Shown one piece after another: positions 9,366 through 16,563 of a DNA stretch of 64,000 bases. The translations under genes and the position numbers were made by a program. Where the stretch lies: positions 372,001 to 436,000 of the forward strand of contig NZ_JBINJW010000001.1 in the NCBI RefSeq assembly GCF_043951855.1. Reading direction: 5' to 3'. Every line of letters starts with the position of its first letter. The stretch's first letter is position 1. The stretch comes from Proteiniclasticum sp043951855 (GTDB lineage: Bacteria; Bacillota; Clostridia; Clostridiales; Clostridiaceae). The notes under the pieces were generated by a model. That model did not search any database. It was given only the letters and a program-made list of their open reading frames with translations, and had not been told where the DNA came from.

Positions 9366-10279
9366 TTTACCACCTCCAGAAACAGATTCTCCATGGTAGG
9401 TTCCATGACTTCAATCTTCACCGCAGTCATTTTCAGCACCACAAGAACCTCATATACATCCAGCTGCATTTTACTAAGGTCCGGTCCATAAAGCACTACA
9501 CCTGTGCCGTTTTCCTTCGCCTCATTTCTATAGCCTGCCATCTTCTCATGCTTCAGGAAAGTTTCCTTTTCCTGTCCATTCATGAACTCCAGAACAAGCC
9601 CTTCCTTTCTGTGCTTGGATCTCAGTTCACTGAGGGTTCCCTCCAGAACGATCTTTCCACCATGAAGCACGGCCACTTCATCACAGATTCTCTCCACATC
9701 AGAAAGAATATGGGTTGAAAAAATCACAGTGGATTTCCCCTTGACCTTATACAGGATATCCAGGATTTCCTTTCTTCCCTTGGGGTCCAGCGCCGAGGTG
9801 GGTTCATCGCAGATGAGGAGCTTCGGTTCATTCAGTAGCGCCTGAGCAATGCCCAGTCTCTGCTTCATCCCTCTGGAAAAGGAACGGATCTTCTTCCTGC
9901 CGCTTTCAAGTCCCACCAGATGAAGAAGCTCCTCTGTCCTTTCCCTGATTCTTTCTTTCGGCATCCCTGTGATTTCTCCGCAGAGCGCCATATATTCCTT
10001 TGCACTCATGTACCCGTAGAACTCAGGAACATCGGGCAGATACCCGATATTTCTGTTGCTCTTCGTTTCACCGAAATTCACTTTCTCTCCAGCTACATAG
10101 ATTTCACCTGCATCTTTCTTCAGAAGACCCAGAATCATCTTCATGGTGGTGGTTTTGCCCGCTCCGTTCTGTCCGATGAATCCGAAAATGGACCCTTCTT
10201 TTACGGAAAAACTGATCTCATCCAGCACCTTCTGGCTGCCGAATTTTTTCGAGAGACTTTCAATCTTTAATACATCCAC
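9362..10279 (-). CDS. ABC transporter ATP-binding protein
   Basis: A 305-residue ABC ATPase. Walker A is GQNGAGKT at about residues 36-43, the degenerate signature is FSRGMKQR, Walker B with D-loop is LLICDEPTSALDPKG and the H-loop is STHIL. The last roughly 90 residues form the usual C-terminal extension of exporter ATPases. It overlaps the stop of the PLDc_N gene by one base and its own stop overlaps the permease start, so the genes are translationally coupled. It should energise the ABC-2 permease; the substrate is not deducible. Confidence 0.95.
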   Translation of the reverse strand: MDVLKIESLSKKFGSQKVLDEISFSVKEGSIFGFIGQNGAGKTTTMKMILGLLKKDAGEIYVAGEKVNFGETKSNRNIGYLPDVPEFYGYMSAKEYMALCGEITGMPKERIRERTEELLHLVGLESGRKKIRSFSRGMKQRLGIAQALLNEPKLLICDEPTSALDPKGRKEILDILYKVKGKSTVIFSTHILSDVERICDEVAVLHGGKIVLEGTLSELRSKHRKEGLVLEFMNGQEKETFLKHEKMAGYRNEAKENGTGVVLYGPDLSKMQLDVYEVLVVLKMTAVKIEVMEPTMENLFLEVVK

Positions 10280-10482
10280 TATTCCTCACCTCTTCCAAAG
10301 AAGAAATAGACAAGAGGCCCGATGGTCTGAATGAATGCAATGAGAATCCACATGGGTCTTGTGCCGAACTTGTAGTTGTCGTGTCTTAGAATATGGATGA
10401 TGGCCGCAATGGTCAGTCCAAGCTGCAGTACGATGATGGGAATCAGAATGGGTAGATATTCTCTCAGATTTTCTAATGACAT
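10279..10482 (-). CDS. small PLDc_N-domain membrane protein (YxlE-like)
   Basis: A 67-residue protein with two membrane segments (about residues 9-32 and 43-62). The charged linker carries RHDNYKFGTRPMWI and the C-terminus ends FFFGRGEE. This is the pattern of the isolated N-terminal domain of phospholipase D/cardiolipin synthases, as in B. subtilis YxlE. It sits one base after the XRE regulator and directly before the ABC ATPase, matching the yxlEFG order. YxlE contributes to negative control of sigma Y in B. subtilis; no sigma factor is visible here, so the role may differ. Confidence 0.75.
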   Translation of the reverse strand: MSLENLREYLPILIPIIVLQLGLTIAAIIHILRHDNYKFGTRPMWILIAFIQTIGPLVYFFFGRGEE

Positions 10483-10483
10483 T

Positions 10484-11599
10484 TTATTTTCCTCCTACGA
10501 AATCAGTGAGTTCACTGATGATATTTTTGTAGCCTGTATGTTCATGAAGTACAGTAAATGCAGGGTTCATGGTCACTGCATGAAGCATGCCCTCTTTTAC
10601 AACCTTTTCTCCTCTTGGCGGACCATTTCCCAGGTCCAGATCTTCCAGCCAGGGATCCACCAGGGTGAAGAAATCATCTCCTTTGAGTTTATAGGGATAG
10701 GAGATTTTCTTGCATACCCTGACATATTCCTTCAGCATGCTGACGCTTTTCTCCTCTTCTCCCAGTACTGCATAACCGTATGCCGCTGCGAAATGGATCT
10801 GCCCCATGACATTGGGATTGAGTTCCATGAGCTTCATGGCTTCGGCCACTGGCAGCAGCCTTCGAAGAACCCCTTCAAAGTTCTCCAGATCATCCAGATT
10901 CAGTGTCAGGTACGATGCGCCTGTGGAAATGAAATTCAGGATGTGGTGATACATGCTGATCTGAAGCACGGATTTCGCTTTCTCCATTTCCCCTCTGCTC
11001 TGATAGGCTCCTGCCAAGGTGATCTCATCTCCGCCTATGGGTCTGATGGTTCCTTCCAGCAGCTCCAGCACTTCCAGAGACTCTCCTCGGATCATCTGGG
11101 TCATGGCTTCTATCGAATTGGCCTGCTTGGAGAGCCATACATCTTCACTTTCTTCCTTCACTCTTCTGCAAAGGTGAAGGATCTTCTCAAGCACTTCGCT
11201 TCTAAGCTCCTCCGTCTCGGCCAGCATATAATGATTCAGTAGAAGGATACTCATCTGAAGGAGCAACGGAAAACAGGCGTAATACTTGTCTATGCCTACT
11301 CCTACCTCTTCGTAGACTTCGGAGAAAGGTTTCTTTCCGAAGTCTTCTGCGAATCTCCCATAGGTCCGTCTGATCTCCCCTTTTTCCATCTGAGGAAGAT
11401 AACTGATGAGATCGTCTATGGAAATATTGAAGAAAGTGGCCAGCTTCGGAAGAAGCGTGATGTCCGGATAACTCTGCCCTGTTTCCCATTTTGAAACAGA
11501 AGCTTTGGTCACGCCGATATACTCGGCCAGTGCATCCTGGGTAATCCCCTTTTCCTTTCTCTTCCGGGTTATGACTTTGGCTATATTGATTTCTTTCAT
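10484..11599 (-). CDS. XRE-family regulator with helical C-terminal sensor region
   Basis: A 371-residue protein. Residues about 7-60 form an XRE helix-turn-helix (TQDALAEYIGVTKASVSKWETG). The remaining roughly 310 residues are helical and TPR-like, as in cytosolic regulators that bind peptides or small molecules. It is the first gene of the operon with the YxlE-like protein and ABC exporter, so it probably controls them and itself. A good promoter (TTGTAA, 17 bp, CATAAT) lies 60-90 bp upstream, and a perfect 17-bp palindrome lies 20 bp further up. The signal is unknown. Confidence 0.85.
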   Translation of the reverse strand: MKEINIAKVITRKRKEKGITQDALAEYIGVTKASVSKWETGQSYPDITLLPKLATFFNISIDDLISYLPQMEKGEIRRTYGRFAEDFGKKPFSEVYEEVGVGIDKYYACFPLLLQMSILLLNHYMLAETEELRSEVLEKILHLCRRVKEESEDVWLSKQANSIEAMTQMIRGESLEVLELLEGTIRPIGGDEITLAGAYQSRGEMEKAKSVLQISMYHHILNFISTGASYLTLNLDDLENFEGVLRRLLPVAEAMKLMELNPNVMGQIHFAAAYGYAVLGEEEKSVSMLKEYVRVCKKISYPYKLKGDDFFTLVDPWLEDLDLGNGPPRGEKVVKEGMLHAVTMNPAFTVLHEHTGYKNIISELTDFVGGK

Positions 11600-11657
11600 C
11601 TCTCTTTCCTCCCCGCTGATACCCTATATTATTTTCTCTTATCTTTTCTATAGTTTC

Positions 11658-11686
11658 ATTATGGTCTATTGAGATGCAGCTTACAA
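11658..11686 (-). promoter_or_regulatory. sigma A-type promoter of XRE-exporter operon
   Basis: On the minus strand TTGTAA (11686-11681) and CATAAT (11663-11658) are separated by 17 bases. They lie 59 bases upstream of the regulator start, which has GGGGAGG before its ATG. Confidence 0.6.
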
Positions 11687-11705
11687 TGGATTCTGAAGAT
11701 ATTTT

Positions 11706-11722
11706 GGTTGATAAAATCAACC
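11706..11722. promoter_or_regulatory. 17-bp palindrome, candidate operator
   Basis: GGTTGAT, AAA, ATCAACC form perfect 7-bp arms 20 bp upstream of the -35 box of the XRE regulator promoter. The same bases overlap a weak plus-strand -35 box (TTGATA). It is a candidate autoregulatory site of the XRE protein. Confidence 0.45.
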
Positions 11723-11781
11723 ATTACGATACTTTAATTTCAGGGACAGACAGATTGGGAATCCGGACATGGAAACCACCG

Positions 11782-11831
11782 TAAAAAACCAGGCATTCGG
11801 ATCCACATGTACTGAATCCAAATGCCTGGTT
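11782..11831 (-). terminator. terminator of small hydrophobic peptide transcript
   Basis: AACCAGGCATT (11787-11797) and AATGCCTGGTT (11821-11831) are perfect 11-bp arms with an additional inner GGAT/ATCC pairing. On the minus strand the stem runs into TTTTTTAC. It lies about 60 bases after the stop of the candidate toxin peptide. Confidence 0.75.
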
Positions 11832-11866
11832 ATTCTGATAGCCATACCCTTCATTCATTTCATATC

Positions 11867-11891
11867 CGCAGGATACAGGTGATACCCTGCG
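11867..11891. terminator. hairpin at end of small peptide gene, possible antisense terminator
   Basis: CGCAGGATA (11867-11875) and TACCCTGCG (11883-11891) pair over 9 bp with one G-T pair. On the plus strand they are followed by TTATTTCTGTCTT. On the minus strand the stem begins one base after the stop codon of the small peptide. In the plus direction it could end an antisense RNA that overlaps the 3' part of the toxin-like transcript. Confidence 0.45.
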
Positions 11892-11996
11892 TTATTTCTG
11901 TCTTCTGATCAGATCCACAATGACCATGATCGGCAAAAACACTATCCATAAGAGAACCGTCAGACATCCACTCCTTTCTAAGAAATGCAACCACAT
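11892..11996 (-). CDS. candidate 34-residue hydrophobic type I toxin-like peptide
   Basis: A short gene with ATG at 11996, TAA at 11894-11892, and the strong Shine-Dalgarno AAGGGGG (12011-12005) eight bases before the ATG. The peptide has a short polar N-terminus (MWLHFLERSG), one hydrophobic membrane segment (CLTVLLWIVFLPIMVIV) and the charged tail DLIRRQK. This is the architecture of Fst/TxpA-type membrane toxins. A strong minus-strand terminator follows about 60 bases later, and a second hairpin with a plus-strand U-rich tail begins at the stop codon. I do not recognise an exact family. A short non-toxic membrane peptide or a chance frame are the alternatives. Confidence 0.45.
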   Translation of the reverse strand: MWLHFLERSGCLTVLLWIVFLPIMVIVDLIRRQK

Positions 11997-12187
11997 AGTA
12001 TGCGCCCCCTTGCTACCTTCTCAGAAATATTTTATTGCCACTTCCAATCTATTTCACTACTTTATTTTGCCCTATTCATTGTCCTTCTTTCAGTACATAG
12101 AAACCAGTATAGTGAAACCATGAAGAGAACGCTGAAGCAGAACATTCCTGTTTCAGACTCGAAAAATAGTATTTGGGGGTGCTGATC

Positions 12188-13819
12188 ATGATAGGAGCCA
12201 TCATAGGAGATCTTGTCGGTTCACGATTCGAGTTTCATAATCACAGGAGCAAGGACTTCGATCTTTTTACAGAGGACTGCTTTGTGACAGACGACAGCAT
12301 CATGACTCTTGCTGCAGCAAAAGCCATGATGGAAACGGAAAAAACACAGAAATCATCTTTAGACCAGATCGATTCAGACTTTGAGTATCTTTCCCTGCTT
12401 GGTGAAAATACAGTGAAATATATGCAGAAAATAGGACGGCAGTATCCTCACTGCGGGTATGGAGGCAGATTCCACGACTGGATCTTCAGCCACGATCCGA
12501 AACCCTACAACAGCTATGGAAACGGTGCTGCCATGCGTATCAGTCCAGTGGGGTTTGCGGGGAAAACAGAATCAGAAGTCGCATCTCTTTCCGAAGCCAT
12601 CACCTCCGTCTCTCACGATCATGAAGAAGGCCTGAAGGGTGCAGAAGCCACTGCATTATGCATATTCATGGCCCGTAAAGGCTATACGAAGCGTGAAATC
12701 AGAAGAAGAATCGAAGGTGATTACTATCCTCTGGATTTCACCATCGACGAAATCAGAGAAACCTATGCATTCAATGAAACCTGTCAGGATACTGTACCCC
12801 AGGCCATAGAAGCCTTCCTGGAGTCCACTTCCTTTGAAGATGCCATACGAACTGCCATTTCTGTAGGTGGAGACAGTGATACCCTCGCTGCCATCACGGG
12901 TTCCATCGCAGAGGCCTATTATGGTGTTCCTTCGTGGATCATAGAGAAAGCCTTAACTTATCTGGATGAGCGGCTTTATGGCATCTATGATGAATGGGAG
13001 GTATTCATGGGATGGGATCGGAAAATACCCGGATTTCATCTTCTGACAAAATACATCGGAAAAATCACGGAACTTCAGTCCATGGGAGAACTGCATCCTA
13101 TAAAGAAGGATATACCGGAAAATGAATACAGAAGGCCCGTTCCGACCTTCACTGATCTGGCTGACCAGTTCGCAGAAGAGTTTCTCCAGTTTCTTGAAAA
13201 TCGTCTGGAATATACCCTTACCCGCTCGGATTCCATTTCCTTAGGTGCTATGCTTCCCTGGGAACACGATTCCTTCCGTTACACGCATCCAGACACCTTG
13301 AATGAAAATCAGATTCTCTCCATGCTCATGGATATGCTACGAATCCATAAAGTGGATAAAGAGGCGCTTTTCAGAATCATGGAGGACGGTTCTCTACTTG
13401 TGCTTCTGAAAAAGCTCAAGTCCATTGAATCACCAGAATACCTATCCGATCCTGAAGAAATCGTCTTTGAAATCGGAGGCTATTGTGAAGGGGATACCCG
13501 CTATCACCTGAAATTCTCAGAAGAAGGTGCACTCCTGGTAACATCTTCAAAAAGGGATGGTTTAAAAGTATCTAGAGAACTATCCAGAGAAGCTTCGGAA
13601 GAACTTTTGAGACAGTTTAAAGCGCTTCATGTGGAATACTGGAATCATGAATACATTGATCCCGGCATTCTGGATGGTACTGGCTGGACACTGTCCGTGA
13701 AATACAAGGGACATCGAGGCACTGTCTGGACTGGAATGAACGCCTTTCCGCCCAACTGGGAGAACCTGGCTGCTCTTTTCAGTGTAGGACAACCTGTTGA
13801 AGAAGAGGATAAAGAATAA
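12188..13819 (+). CDS. ADP-ribosylglycohydrolase with extra C-terminal region
   Basis: A 543-residue protein. Residues 1 to about 270 are an ADP-ribosylglycohydrolase (DraG/ARH) fold. The metal-binding blocks are visible: GAIIGDLVGSRFEF at the start, TDDSIMTLAA, and GGDSDTLAAITGSIAEAYYG near residue 225. The family removes ADP-ribose from proteins or small molecules. About 270 further residues follow, unlike the single-domain enzymes: a helical stretch with PWEHDSFRYTHPD and a C-terminal beta-rich part with WNHEYIDPGILDGTGW. I do not recognise the last part. I chose ATG 12188 because GGGGGTG lies at good spacing; an in-frame TTG at 12173 overlaps that site. The next gene is separate, so it appears monocistronic. 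Confidence 0.85.
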   Translation: MIGAIIGDLVGSRFEFHNHRSKDFDLFTEDCFVTDDSIMTLAAAKAMMETEKTQKSSLDQIDSDFEYLSLLGENTVKYMQKIGRQYPHCGYGGRFHDWIFSHDPKPYNSYGNGAAMRISPVGFAGKTESEVASLSEAITSVSHDHEEGLKGAEATALCIFMARKGYTKREIRRRIEGDYYPLDFTIDEIRETYAFNETCQDTVPQAIEAFLESTSFEDAIRTAISVGGDSDTLAAITGSIAEAYYGVPSWIIEKALTYLDERLYGIYDEWEVFMGWDRKIPGFHLLTKYIGKITELQSMGELHPIKKDIPENEYRRPVPTFTDLADQFAEEFLQFLENRLEYTLTRSDSISLGAMLPWEHDSFRYTHPDTLNENQILSMLMDMLRIHKVDKEALFRIMEDGSLLVLLKKLKSIESPEYLSDPEEIVFEIGGYCEGDTRYHLKFSEEGALLVTSSKRDGLKVSRELSREASEELLRQFKALHVEYWNHEYIDPGILDGTGWTLSVKYKGHRGTVWTGMNAFPPNWENLAALFSVGQPVEEEDKE

Positions 13820-13830
13820 TTTCATGGAAA

Positions 13831-13868
13831 GCCAGGTTGATGATTCCTGATGAATCAGACTGGTTTTT
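13831..13868 (+). terminator. probable terminator after ADP-ribosylglycohydrolase gene
   Basis: CCAG/CTGG with an inner TGAT/ATCA pairing forms an interrupted stem 12 bases after the stop codon, followed by TTTTTCT. The stem is imperfect. Confidence 0.5.
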
Positions 13869-14009
13869 CTCTATCAGAAGAAATCTTGCCATTCCTTCCA
13901 GACGTAGATAGAGGCTTCATGAAATTGTCAAAAAATAGCAAAGATATCGAAACACTTCATTCACATCGAAATACTATGATAGGTACAATAAAACAAAGGA
14001 GTGAACCTC

Positions 14010-14447
14010 ATGGCTTTAGAAGTATATCTATATTTTGACGGTAACGCTCGAGAAGCAGTAGAATTCTACTCTGAAGTATTTGAAACCCCGAAAGCACATA
14101 TTGCCACTTACGATGAGATGCCGCATGACTCCGATATGCCTTCCCCTGAAAACGCTAAGGACCTTGTGATGAATACAAGCCTGCTGATTCAAGGCACAAC
14201 GGTGATGTTTTCAGATGTTTATCCTGGATCAGGCAGCAGTGCATTCAACAAGGGTAATAATGTTTCCCTGGTTATTTCAGACCCCAAGGAAGAAGTCATC
14301 AGAAACCTATTTGATCAGCTGAAAAATGGTGGCACTGTCATTTCTGAACTGGAAAAAACATTCTGGAGTCCACTTTATGGAAGAGTCAGTGACAAGTTTG
14401 GCATCTACTGGGAAATCATGGTTTATGACAGCGAAACCGATGGGTGA
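14010..14447 (+). CDS. VOC superfamily protein (PhnB-like)
   Basis: A 145-residue protein of the glyoxalase/bleomycin-resistance (vicinal oxygen chelate) superfamily, PhnB-like branch. It opens with LYFDGNAREAVEFYSEVF and ends with the typical SPLYGRVSDKFGIYWEIM block. The function is not deducible from the family. I chose ATG 14010 because AAAGGAG lies eight bases before it; the in-frame GTG at 14001 is closer to that site than usual. It is a single gene converging on vsr, with a shared terminator. Confidence 0.85.
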   Translation: MALEVYLYFDGNAREAVEFYSEVFETPKAHIATYDEMPHDSDMPSPENAKDLVMNTSLLIQGTTVMFSDVYPGSGSSAFNKGNNVSLVISDPKEEVIRNLFDQLKNGGTVISELEKTFWSPLYGRVSDKFGIYWEIMVYDSETDG

Positions 14448-14469
14448 ATAGATAAACTAGATGAACTGA

Positions 14470-14514
14470 AAACACCAGCCCTTACATCCTATAGATGAAC
14501 AGGCTGGTGTTTTT
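14470..14514. terminator. bidirectional terminator overlapping the end of vsr
   Basis: AACACCAGCC (14471-14480) and GGCTGGTGTT (14502-14511) are perfect 10-bp arms with T/A tracts on both sides. The vsr stop codon (14489-14491) lies in the loop and its last codons form one arm. Confidence 0.85.
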
Positions 14515-14968
14515 CATGCTTCAAAGAGTCCTTTTTAATTTCATCAATCAGAGAGAAAAGAATTTCTGTTTCAAAATCACGTTCTTTCATCATCTTTCTT
14601 ATGGTACATTCCCAGATCACAATCACCTTGTACCCTTCACTCTGCAGCTTATCATAGACATCCTTGTCTCTTTGCACATTTCGAGTGAATTTATTCTCCC
14701 AGAACTCCCTATTCGACTTCGGTGTCGTGGCATACCGGCAGCCCTCATGTCTATGCCAGAAGCACCCGTTGATGAATAGTACTGTCCGGTATTTTCTCAA
14801 GTACACATCCGGTTTTCCAGGAAGTTCCCTGTAATGAATTCTGTACCGGAATCCGGCATGATAAAGAAGCCTTCTTATATATTTTTCAGGCTCCGTATTC
14901 TTCCCTCTGATTCTGGACATATTTCTGCTTCTTGCTTCTGGACTGATCTTATCCATAACACTCATCAC
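14489..14968 (-). CDS. vsr: very short patch repair endonuclease Vsr
   Basis: A 159-residue Vsr-type nuclease that nicks DNA at T:G mismatches arising from deamination of 5-methylcytosine. The family blocks are intact: SRNMSRIRGKNTEPE at the N-terminus, PGKPDVYL with the catalytic Asp54, FINGCFWHRHEGC at about 66-77, and VIVIWEC. Vsr normally accompanies a cytosine-5 methyltransferase. None is adjacent here; the only one seen is the fragment at the left edge, 14 kb away. The Shine-Dalgarno is weak, and an internal ATG at 14956 (MDKISPEARS) is an alternative start. Confidence 0.93.
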   Translation of the reverse strand: MMSVMDKISPEARSRNMSRIRGKNTEPEKYIRRLLYHAGFRYRIHYRELPGKPDVYLRKYRTVLFINGCFWHRHEGCRYATTPKSNREFWENKFTRNVQRDKDVYDKLQSEGYKVIVIWECTIRKMMKERDFETEILFSLIDEIKKDSLKHEKHQPVHL

Positions 14969-15133
14969 TTCACTGCTGATTACGCTTATTTCTCAGAAGG
15001 AATCCATTCTATGATTCATAGACTTTGGAAACCCCCTTCTTTTCCTGAAGTATATCACATTTCAACGCTCATCATACATACAGCTTCTCACACGGAAAAA
15101 CACTTTTATCAGATTTCAAAAATCTTCTCATAG

Positions 15134-15163
15134 AAAAAGTGCCACCATAATAAGCAGCACTTT
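15134..15163 (-). terminator. terminator after scrB
   Basis: On the minus strand AAAGTGC and GCACTTT pair around a 14-base loop and run into TTTTTC. The stem lies 14 bases after the scrB stop codon. Confidence 0.75.
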
Positions 15164-15176
15164 CTTCCTTCATTAT

Positions 15177-16532
15177 TTAGAACACCAATCCGTAGAGCCG
15201 GAGGTCCATGTCCGCATTCCCAGTGATCAGCAGTTCATTGTGTTCTTCGTCTTTGAAGAATCTAAGAGAAACCACTTCTCTTCCTCCATTTATGAAAATC
15301 TCCGCACTGGTATGATCCAGAAGCATCTGAAGCTCTGTGAGACCTTCAGGAAGTTCCACACTGCGATACTCTCTTTCTCCTGTAAGCCAGTCTTTGCGCT
15401 CCACACTGAAAGCAGATCCGTCATAGTTCAACTGAAGGTCTCCTCCATAGCGGAGTTCCATGCTGCTACTTCCTTCGGAGAGCTTCAGATTCACTTCAAG
15501 GGGTGTTTCAATCTCCACCTTGAAGCTTTCTCTATTCTCATCCAGAATCTTCTCCCGAGCGCTTTCAAGCTCTCTTACGGGTTTCTGGATGAGTTTTCCT
15601 TCCGGAGAAAGACTCAGTTCTCTGAGGATGGATAAATGATGGACCCAGCCCTCTTTCACCGTAGGCAGTGCCTCTTCCTTCTCCTTCTCCATGGTGCCCA
15701 TCCAGCCCATGGAAAGGATCCTTCCATCAGGATACGCAAAGCTCTGAGGCGCATAATACTCAAATCCCCGGTCCATTTCGGTAAAGTCGTGATCGTCTTT
15801 TCTGAAGACACCATTCTGGAAGGTGCCCGTATAGTATCCCGTCTGGAATATATTTCTGTATTTCTCCCCTTGGGGCTCCAGCCCCTGAGGAGAAAAGATG
15901 AATACACTCTTGTCCTTATAGTTTATGAGATCCGGACACTCCCACATATAGCCGAGATCCACCTTTTCTTCCATGAGTGAACCCATAAAATCCCATTTCA
16001 GAAGATCTTCCGACCGGAATAGTATGGTATCTCCCGTGAGGTCTTCTCTCTGGGCACCCAGCACCATGTAGAAAAGTCCGTCTTCATGCCGGAAGACCTT
16101 GGGGTCTCTCACATGGGCTGTATAGCCTTCAATGTCCCTGATGACCGGTCCCAGCTTCTCAAAATGAAATCCGTCTTCTGATACCGCCACGCACTGGTAG
16201 CTTTCTCTCTCCTCCTTCTCATTCTTTACATTCCCTGTATAGAAAAGGTAAAGCTTGTCCTCATGAACCAGACCGCTTCCGGAGTAGCATCCATTCTTTT
16301 CGTACCACTCTTCTGGCAGAAGCGCCTCTTCATGATAGGTGTAGTGGATGAGATCTTCCGTGGTGGCATGGCCCCAGCACTTATAGCTGTGATCTGTCTC
16401 ATGGGGATTCCACTGGAAGAAGATGTGCGTGGTTCCCTTATAGTGAACGAGCCCGTTGGGATCATTGAGAAGCCCCTTCGGTGGGAGCACATGGAAATCC
16501 ATGGCTCCACTTTTACTGATTCTTTTGTTCAT
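15177..16532 (-). CDS. scrB: sucrose-6-phosphate hydrolase (GH32)
   Basis: A 451-residue glycoside hydrolase family 32 enzyme. It carries the nucleophile block LLNDPNG (Asp24), VRDPKVF at about 141-147, the acid/base block WECPDL near 197-202 and the C-terminal beta-sandwich. It hydrolyses sucrose-6-phosphate, made by the PTS permease encoded 31 bp upstream, to glucose-6-phosphate and fructose. I chose ATG 16532 because AGAGGAG lies nine bases before it; an in-frame GTG at 16556 lacks such a site. It is in the scrA-scrB operon under the LacI-type regulator ScrR. Confidence 0.95.
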   Translation of the reverse strand: MNKRISKSGAMDFHVLPPKGLLNDPNGLVHYKGTTHIFFQWNPHETDHSYKCWGHATTEDLIHYTYHEEALLPEEWYEKNGCYSGSGLVHEDKLYLFYTGNVKNEKEERESYQCVAVSEDGFHFEKLGPVIRDIEGYTAHVRDPKVFRHEDGLFYMVLGAQREDLTGDTILFRSEDLLKWDFMGSLMEEKVDLGYMWECPDLINYKDKSVFIFSPQGLEPQGEKYRNIFQTGYYTGTFQNGVFRKDDHDFTEMDRGFEYYAPQSFAYPDGRILSMGWMGTMEKEKEEALPTVKEGWVHHLSILRELSLSPEGKLIQKPVRELESAREKILDENRESFKVEIETPLEVNLKLSEGSSSMELRYGGDLQLNYDGSAFSVERKDWLTGEREYRSVELPEGLTELQMLLDHTSAEIFINGGREVVSLRFFKDEEHNELLITGNADMDLRLYGLVF

Positions 16533-16563
16533 GTTTCTTTTCTCCTCTAACTTCACTGAAGAG

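Noticed and set aside
10376..11242. 288-codon plus-strand frame opposite the XRE regulator
   Set aside because: It is antisense to a well-supported gene, with Cys/His-rich shadow composition.
11202..11720. 172-codon minus-strand frame over the XRE regulator start
   Set aside because: It overlaps the regulator in another frame, runs through its promoter, and has the Arg/Gly/Ser-rich composition of an out-of-frame shadow.
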